In this document: positions 25,466 to 30,142 of the stretch, piece after piece
Layout: every line of letters begins with the position of its first letter
How positions within the stretch are numbered: position 1 is the stretch's first letter
Origin: Oryzihumus sp036391795
GTDB taxonomy: Bacteria; Actinomycetota; Actinomycetes; Actinomycetales; Dermatophilaceae
Length of the DNA stretch: 30,142 nucleotides
Direction of reading: 5' to 3'
NCBI RefSeq assembly: GCF_036391795.1
Contig: NZ_DASVZH010000130.1
Coordinates: forward strand, 1-30,142
The notes under the pieces: generated by a model
Told to the model about the DNA's origin: nothing
Databases searched by the model: none
The model's input: the letters and a program-made list of their open reading frames with translations, nothing else
Made by a program: the position numbers and the translations under genes

Positions 25466-27000
25466 TGTCCAGCTTCCCGTGGTTGACCACGATCGGCCTG
25501 ATCCCGTTGATCGGCGCCGCCGTCGTGGCCCTCCTGCCTGCGAGCCTGGCCGGCAGGGCCCGGCAGATCTCGCTCGGCTTCTCGCTGGCGACCCTCGTGG
25601 TCGCCATCGGCGCCGCGCTGCAGTTCAACACCAGCTCCACCCAGCAGTTCCAGCTCAGCGAGACGCACTCCTGGATCCCGCAGTTCGGCGTCAGCTACGC
25701 CGTGGGTGTGGACGGCATCGCGCTGGTCCTGATCATGCTGGCCGTCATCCTCGCGCCGGTGTGCATCCTCGCGGCCTGGAACGACGTGCCCGAGGTGGGC
25801 CGCCGGACGCAGAACTACTTCGCGCTCATGCTCGTCCTCGAGACGTTCATGGTCGGGGTGTTCGCGGCGACCGACGTGTTCCTCTTCTACGTCTTCTTCG
25901 AGGCGATGCTGATCCCGGTCTACTTCCTGATCGGGTCCTTCGGTGGCCCGCAGCGCCAGTACGCCGCGGTGAAGTTCCTGCTCTTCTCGCTGCTGGGCGG
26001 GCTGGTCATGCTCGTGGCCGTCATCGCCCTCGGCCTGCACGGGCCCGGCGGCCCCCAGGACTTCCTCGTCACCAACCTGACCGGGCTGCACCTGGACCAG
26101 ACCACCGAGCGGCTCCTGTTCCTCGGCTTCTTCTTCGCCTTCGCGGTGAAGGCGCCGATGTTCCCGGTCCACACCTGGCTGCCCGACGCGGCCGCCGAGG
26201 CGCCCCCGGCGACCTCCGTCCTGCTGGTCGGCGTGCTCGACAAGGTGGGCACCTTCGGGATGATCCGCTTCTGCCTGCCGCTGTTCCCCGAGGCCAGCAA
26301 GTGGGCCACGCCGGCGATCATCGTCCTGGCGGTCATCTCGATCGTCTACGGCGCGCTGCTGGCCATCGGCCAGACCGACGTGATGCGCCTGATCGCCTTC
26401 ACCTCGATCAGCCACTTCGGCTTCATCGTGCTGGGCATCTTCGCGATGACCTCGGTGGGCCAGTCCGGCTCGACGCTGTACATGGTCAACCACGGCTTCT
26501 CCACGGCGGCGCTGTTCCTCGTGGCGGCGATGCTCGCCGGCCGGCGGGGCAGCCGCCGCATCCCGGACTTCGGCGGCTGGCAGCGGGTCACCCCGGTCCT
26601 GGCCGGTGTCTTCCTCGTCGCGGGCCTGTCCAGCCTGGCGCTGCCGGGCATGGCGAGCTTCATCTCGGAGTTCCTGGTCCTGGTCGGCACGTTCCAGCGC
26701 TACAAGGTGGCCGCGGCCATCGCGACGACCGGCATCGTCCTGGCTGCGCTCTACATCCTGCTCATGTACCAGCGCATGATGACCGGGCCCAAGCCGGAGC
26801 TGGCCGAGCGCCCCGCCGACCTGAGCCGGCGCGAGAAGTGGGTCGTGGCCCCGCTCATCGCCGCGTTCATCGTGCTGGGCTTCTACCCCAAGCCGGTCCT
26901 CGACGTGATCAACCCCGCCGTGCAGACCACGATGCAGCAGGTCGGCGTGACCGACCCTGCTCCGACGCACGGCACCGCAGCTGATGGGAGTGCGAAGTGA
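25465..27000 (+). CDS. nuoM: NADH-quinone oxidoreductase subunit M
   Basis: NuoM (511 residues) is an antiporter-like proton-pumping subunit. The conserved helix YVFFEAMLIPVYFLIG with its essential-type glutamate, the channel lysine in FAVKAPMFPVHTWLPDAAAEA, and SVLLVGVLDKVGTFG are clear. ATG 25465 overlaps the nuoL stop (TGATG); an upstream in-frame ATG at 25450 lies inside nuoL and adds nonconserved residues. GTGA overlaps join it to nuoN. Confidence 0.96.
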   Translation: MSSFPWLTTIGLIPLIGAAVVALLPASLAGRARQISLGFSLATLVVAIGAALQFNTSSTQQFQLSETHSWIPQFGVSYAVGVDGIALVLIMLAVILAPVCILAAWNDVPEVGRRTQNYFALMLVLETFMVGVFAATDVFLFYVFFEAMLIPVYFLIGSFGGPQRQYAAVKFLLFSLLGGLVMLVAVIALGLHGPGGPQDFLVTNLTGLHLDQTTERLLFLGFFFAFAVKAPMFPVHTWLPDAAAEAPPATSVLLVGVLDKVGTFGMIRFCLPLFPEASKWATPAIIVLAVISIVYGALLAIGQTDVMRLIAFTSISHFGFIVLGIFAMTSVGQSGSTLYMVNHGFSTAALFLVAAMLAGRRGSRRIPDFGGWQRVTPVLAGVFLVAGLSSLALPGMASFISEFLVLVGTFQRYKVAAAIATTGIVLAALYILLMYQRMMTGPKPELAERPADLSRREKWVVAPLIAAFIVLGFYPKPVLDVINPAVQTTMQQVGVTDPAPTHGTAADGSAK

Positions 27001-28559
27001 TCGCCGCCATGCCGTCCCTCGCGACGGACTTCGTCCCCGCGAAGGTCAACTACGCGGCGGTGTCGCCGATGCTGATCGTCTTCGGCGTCGCCCTCGTGGG
27101 CGTCCTCGTCGAGGCGTTCGCCCCCCGGTCCCGCCGGTATGCCGTGCAGGTCACCCTGTCGGTCGCCGGCCTGGTCGGCGCGCTGGTGGCGCTGGTCCTC
27201 GCCGCGCGCAGCAACACCGGCAGCACGCTCGAGGGCGCCGTCGTCGTCGACGGCCCGGCGCTGTTCCTCCAGGGGACCCTGCTGGTCCTGTCGGTGCTCG
27301 GCGTCCTGACGATGGCCGAGCGCTTCGACGGCCCCGGTGCGGACGCGTTCACCCCCATGGGTGCCGCGGTCCCGGGCTCGCCGTACGAGGCTGCGGCGCT
27401 GCGCGCCGGCGCCACGGGCACCGAGGTGTTCCCGCTGACCCTGTTCGCCGTGGGCGGCATGCTGCTGTTCCCGGCTGCGGGTGACCTGCTGACGATGTTC
27501 GTCGCGCTCGAGGTGCTCTCGCTGCCGCTGTACATCCTGAGCGGCCTGGCCCGGCGTCGCCGCCTGCTGTCGCAGGAGGCCTCGCTGAAGTACTTCCTGC
27601 TGGGCGCGTTCTCCTCCGGCTTCTTCCTCTTCGGCTCCGCCCTGCTGTTCGGCTACTCCGGCTCGATGGACCTGAGCGTCATCGCCCGCGCCATCAGCAG
27701 CAACAGCGGCATGGACGGCCTGCTCGTCCCGGGCGTCGTGCTGGTTGCCGTGGGCCTGCTGTTCAAGGTCGGTGCCGTCCCGTTCCACATGTGGACCCCG
27801 GACGTCTACCAGGGCGCCCCGACCCCGGTGACCGGCTTCATGGCCGCCTGCACCAAGGTCGCCGCCTTCGGCGCGATCCTGCGCGTGGTCTACGTCGGTG
27901 TCGCCGGCAGCCGCTGGGACTGGGAGCCGGTCCTGTGGGGCGTCGCGATCCTGACCATGGTCGTGGGTGCGGTCCTGTCGGTCACCCAGACCGACGTCAA
28001 GCGCCTCCTGGCCTACTCCTCCATCGCGCACGCGGGCTTCATCCTCACCGGCGTGCTGGCCTTCGACCGGGTGGGCGTCTCCTCGACGCTGTTCTACCTG
28101 GTGGCCTACGGGTTCACCACGATCGCGGCGTTCGCGATCGTCTCGCTGGTCCGCTCCGGCGGCTCCGAGGCCACGCACCTGTCGCAGTGGGCCGGTCTGG
28201 CCAAGCGCAACAAGTGGGTCGCGGGGACGTTCGCCTTCCTGCTGCTGGCCTTCGCGGGCATTCCGCTGACGTCGGGCTTCACCGCCAAGTTCGCGGTGTT
28301 CTCGGCGGCGGTCGGCCACGGCGGCACGGTCCTGGCGTTCATCGGTGTCCTGGCCAGCGCGGTCACGGCGTTCGTCTACGTCCGACTCATCGTGCTCATG
28401 TACTTCTCCGAGCCGGCCGGTGACAGCACCGTGGTCGTCACACCGTCCCTCGTGACCACCCTCGCGGTCGCCCTCGGCACGGTCGCGACGCTGGTCCTCG
28501 GCGTCCTGCCCTCGTCGGTGCTGGATCTCGCGTCCAGCTCGGCGCTGTTCCTGCGATGA
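26997..28559 (+). CDS. nuoN: NADH-quinone oxidoreductase subunit N
   Basis: NuoN (520 residues) is the third antiporter-like subunit. Landmarks are MFVALEVLSLPLYILSGLARR with the acidic helix, LKYFLLGAFSSGFFLFG, and FKVGAVPFHMWTPDVYQGAPTP with the channel lysine. GTG 26997 overlaps the nuoM stop by four bases. An internal ATG at 27009 is a possible alternative start. The end overlaps the polyprenyl synthase as ATGA, placing that gene in the same transcript. Confidence 0.96.
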   Translation: MIAAMPSLATDFVPAKVNYAAVSPMLIVFGVALVGVLVEAFAPRSRRYAVQVTLSVAGLVGALVALVLAARSNTGSTLEGAVVVDGPALFLQGTLLVLSVLGVLTMAERFDGPGADAFTPMGAAVPGSPYEAAALRAGATGTEVFPLTLFAVGGMLLFPAAGDLLTMFVALEVLSLPLYILSGLARRRRLLSQEASLKYFLLGAFSSGFFLFGSALLFGYSGSMDLSVIARAISSNSGMDGLLVPGVVLVAVGLLFKVGAVPFHMWTPDVYQGAPTPVTGFMAACTKVAAFGAILRVVYVGVAGSRWDWEPVLWGVAILTMVVGAVLSVTQTDVKRLLAYSSIAHAGFILTGVLAFDRVGVSSTLFYLVAYGFTTIAAFAIVSLVRSGGSEATHLSQWAGLAKRNKWVAGTFAFLLLAFAGIPLTSGFTAKFAVFSAAVGHGGTVLAFIGVLASAVTAFVYVRLIVLMYFSEPAGDSTVVVTPSLVTTLAVALGTVATLVLGVLPSSVLDLASSSALFLR

Positions 28560-29557
28560 CCACGGCGTCCTCGACGCTGGGCCTGCCGACGGCGTCGCCG
28601 GAGCTGGCGTCCCGGCTGCAGGACGGCCTTGCCGCGGTCGACGCGACGCTGCGTGCGCAGGTCGACCACGACGACCCGTTCATCGCGGAGGCCTCGGGGC
28701 ACCTGGCGTCGGCCCACGGCAAGCTGTTCCGGCCGCTGCTGACGTTGCTGGCCGCCGAGCTCGGGTCCGGTGTCAACGATGACGTGGTCGCGGCTGCGGC
28801 CGGGGTGGAGCTGACGCACCTCGCCTCGCTCTACCACGACGACGTCATGGACGAGGCTGACATGCGCCGCGGGGTCGTCAGCGCCAACGCGCGCTACGGC
28901 AACTCCACGGCGATCCTCGTCGGGGACCTGCTCTTCGGGAAGGCGTCGGCCATCGTGGCCGAGCTCGGTCCCGAGGCGGTCAAGATCCAGGCGCGCACGT
29001 TCGTGCGGCTGTGTGCCGGGCAGATCAAGGACGACCGGCCGGCCCCGGATGGCGCGGACCCGGTCGACTACTACCTCGGCGTCCTGGCCGACAAGACCGG
29101 GGTGCTCATCGCGACCGCTGCGCGCTACGGCGCCATGTTCAGTGGCTGCCCGCCGGAGACGGTCGAGATCATGCGCCGGTACGGCGAGCGGCTGGGCGTG
29201 GTCTTCCAGCTCGTCGACGACCTGATCGACGTGACCTCCGAGACGGGGGAGTCGGGCAAGACCCCCGGCACCGACCTGCGCGAGGGCGTGGCCACGTTGC
29301 CGGTCCTCTACGCGCGCACGTCCACCGACCCCGCGGACGCCCGGCTGCTCGAGCTGCTGGGGCAGGATCTGCGCGACGACGAGCTGCACGCCGAGGCGCT
29401 CGGCCTGCTGCGCGCGCACCCGGCCCTGGACCGGGCACGGGAGCGCACCCTGGAGATGGCCCGTGAGGCCCAGGACCTGATCGACCCCCTGGGGGCGGGC
29501 CCGGTCCAGGACGCCCTGCGCGCCCTGGCCGTGAGCATCGTGCAGCGCGTGCGCTGA
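28556..29557 (+). CDS. Long-chain polyprenyl diphosphate synthase
   Basis: This 333-residue trans-prenyltransferase builds an all-trans isoprenoid chain, probably the menaquinone side chain (GrcC1-type). The first aspartate-rich motif DDVMD is at 95-99 and the second, DDLID, at 221-225, with GKLFRP near the start and GVATLPVLYA after the second motif. The fifth residue before the first motif is alanine, small rather than aromatic, which in this family goes with long products; exact chain length cannot be read. It overlaps nuoN by four bases and ends the operon before a strong terminator. M. tuberculosis places grcC1 (Rv0562) directly after menJ (Rv0561c); here the nuo operon lies between them. 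Confidence 0.92.
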   Translation: MTTASSTLGLPTASPELASRLQDGLAAVDATLRAQVDHDDPFIAEASGHLASAHGKLFRPLLTLLAAELGSGVNDDVVAAAAGVELTHLASLYHDDVMDEADMRRGVVSANARYGNSTAILVGDLLFGKASAIVAELGPEAVKIQARTFVRLCAGQIKDDRPAPDGADPVDYYLGVLADKTGVLIATAARYGAMFSGCPPETVEIMRRYGERLGVVFQLVDDLIDVTSETGESGKTPGTDLREGVATLPVLYARTSTDPADARLLELLGQDLRDDELHAEALGLLRAHPALDRARERTLEMAREAQDLIDPLGAGPVQDALRALAVSIVQRVR

Positions 29558-29575
29558 CCCGCTCTGCTCTGCCCC

Positions 29576-29614
29576 GGACCGGGCAGTCCCGCACCGTGCG
29601 GGGCTGCCCGGTTC
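29576..29614 (+). terminator. Strong hairpin terminator of the nuo-polyprenyl synthase operon
   Basis: The left arm ACCGGGCAGTCCCGCA (29578-29593) pairs with TGCGGGGCTGCCCGGT (29597-29612), allowing one U-G pair, around a 3-base CCG loop; two further pairs extend the base. It starts 19 bases after the stop. Only a short T-poor tail follows (TTCTG), as is common for actinobacterial terminators. Confidence 0.88.
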
Positions 29615-29731
29615 TGCGTCCCGGGCACCAGCGGGCTGTCCGGTTCCCGCGACCGCGGAGCGTGCCGGCCCTTGGCCCTCGGGCGTCCATGAGGGCCGTG
29701 CAGGCCTGTGAACTGGGGCTTTTCACCCGAT

Positions 29732-29761
29732 TTGGAGTTCCGGGAGATGGCCCCGTAAAGT
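29732..29761 (+). promoter_or_regulatory. rRNA operon promoter P1 (predicted)
   Basis: TTGGAG (29732-29737) and TAAAGT (29756-29761) are 18 bases apart, a good sigma-70-type pair. A less GC-rich stretch (GGGGCTTTTCACCCGATTT) precedes it and may act as an upstream element. Expected start is near 29768. It fits a strong stable-RNA promoter about 380 bases before the 16S gene. Confidence 0.75.
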
Positions 29762-29887
29762 TCTCGACGTCAGCCCGACAGGGAGGAACGGACACCACCG
29801 CAGCGGAGCGCAAGCACCGCGCGAAGCAGGCCGGTCCCGGGGATGACACTCCACCGCAAGCCCGCCGGTTATGGCGGATGCCTGGCG

Positions 29888-29905
29888 CCCGACAGGGTGG
29901 TCGGG
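29888..29905 (+). repeat. Small hairpin in the rRNA leader
   Basis: CCCGAC and GTCGGG flank a 6-base loop. A second small hairpin, CCGCC/GGCGG with a 6-base loop, sits at 29862-29877. They fall between the two predicted promoters and may be leader structure or chance. Confidence 0.3.
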
Positions 29906-29921
29906 AGCGGGCCGAGAGCCT

Positions 29922-29929
29922 GCTACAGT
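29922..29929 (+). promoter_or_regulatory. rRNA operon promoter P2, extended -10 (predicted)
   Basis: TACAGT (29924-29929) is preceded by TG-C, an extended -10. No good -35 is seen at 17 to 19 bases upstream. A second tandem promoter before the 16S gene is usual, so the call rests mainly on context. Confidence 0.5.
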
Positions 29930-29950
29930 GGAACACGACAAGCGGCCGGC

Positions 29951-29989
29951 GCTGACAGCGCAAGCCACTCGAAGCGAGTGGCGGTCAGC
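29951..29989 (+). repeat. Two-tier stem in the rRNA leader
   Basis: An inner perfect 8-base stem (GCCACTCG 29964-29971 with CGAGTGGC 29975-29982, loop AAG) is enclosed by GCTGAC (29951-29956) and GTCAGC (29984-29989). It lies just after the P2 -10 and would fold in the nascent leader RNA. Confidence 0.75.
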
Positions 29990-30053
29990 AGGTCACAACA
30001 CGAACGGTAGCCCCGGATCCAGGCTTGGGTGTCTGGTGATGGTGCGCGTCCGG

Positions 30054-30142
30054 TCCTTGAGAACTCAACAGCGTGCCAAAAATCGATGCCAATTACCTCG
30101 TCCCGGCATCTTCGGATGTTGGACGAATTTCCTTTGGTTGAT
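30054..30142 (+). promoter_or_regulatory. 16S rRNA leader: boxA-like antitermination and processing region
   Basis: TCCTTGAGAACTCAACAGCGTGCC (starting at 30054) is the well-known actinobacterial pre-16S leader element; it contains the palindrome TTGAG-AA-CTCAA. The AT-richer stretch after it (AAAAATCGATGCC to the window end) resembles the left arm of the pre-16S processing stem. The mature 16S start (a GAGTTTGATC-type sequence) is not in the window and should follow within a few dozen bases. Stretch 29615-29731 before P1 shows nothing recognisable. Confidence 0.8.

Noticed and set aside
29596..29955. Open reading frame of 119 codons in the final intergenic region
   Set aside because: It begins inside the terminator hairpin loop, runs through both predicted rRNA promoters, has no ribosome-binding site and no recognisable protein features.
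1..30142. CRISPR arrays, insertion sequences, prophage genes, toxin-antitoxin pairs, tRNA genes
   Set aside because: Looked for on both strands and not seen; gene content is mostly core metabolism and respiration.

Overview
The window is high-GC (estimated near 70 percent or above) bacterial DNA. It has GTG starts, Shine-Dalgarno sites of GGAGG type, an F420-dependent LLM enzyme, an Eis-like acetyltransferase, actinobacterial versions of the menaquinone genes and a 14-subunit complex I. This points to Actinomycetota, probably Micrococcales (Intrasporangiaceae-like). The family-level guess comes from overall impression, not a search.

Region 1 (1-11238) is a dispersed menaquinone (vitamin K2) locus. 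menB runs off the left edge on the minus strand. menC, menD and menG (ubiE) are on the plus strand and menF on the minus strand. Between them sit accessory genes: an ANT(2'')-like nucleotidyltransferase overlapping menC, an FMN PPOX-family protein, an MpaB-family (DUF2236) oxygenase, an F420-dependent LLM oxidoreductase, an Eis-type GNAT and an MFS transporter. Region 2 (11239-12669) is a geranylgeranyl-reductase-family flavoprotein, probably the menaquinone side-chain reductase MenJ. It is preceded by a near-perfect palindrome that fits a Rex (NADH/NAD+) or CRP-type operator. Region 3 (12806-28559) is the complete nuoA-N operon for NADH:menaquinone oxidoreductase. Most genes overlap by 1 to 8 bases; the notable exception is the nuoB-nuoC junction, which holds a repeat-containing 25-codon mini-ORF. 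Region 4 (28556-29557) is a long-chain polyprenyl diphosphate synthase, coupled by ATGA to nuoN, that would supply the quinone tail. Region 5 (29558-30142) has no protein gene. It holds a strong terminator, then two promoter-like elements and the leader of a ribosomal RNA operon whose 16S gene should begin just past the right edge.

Together the genes make the ring (MenF, D, C, B), the tail (polyprenyl synthase), the finished quinone (MenG, MenJ) and the main enzyme that reduces it (Nuo). MenE, MenA and a MenH-type thioesterase are not in the window. I found no CRISPR array, insertion sequence, prophage, tRNA or clear novel multi-gene system. The most interesting signals are small: the candidate redox operator, the nuoB-nuoC bridging mini-ORF, a long inverted repeat at 3692-3760, and a recurrent octamer GGTATGCC.
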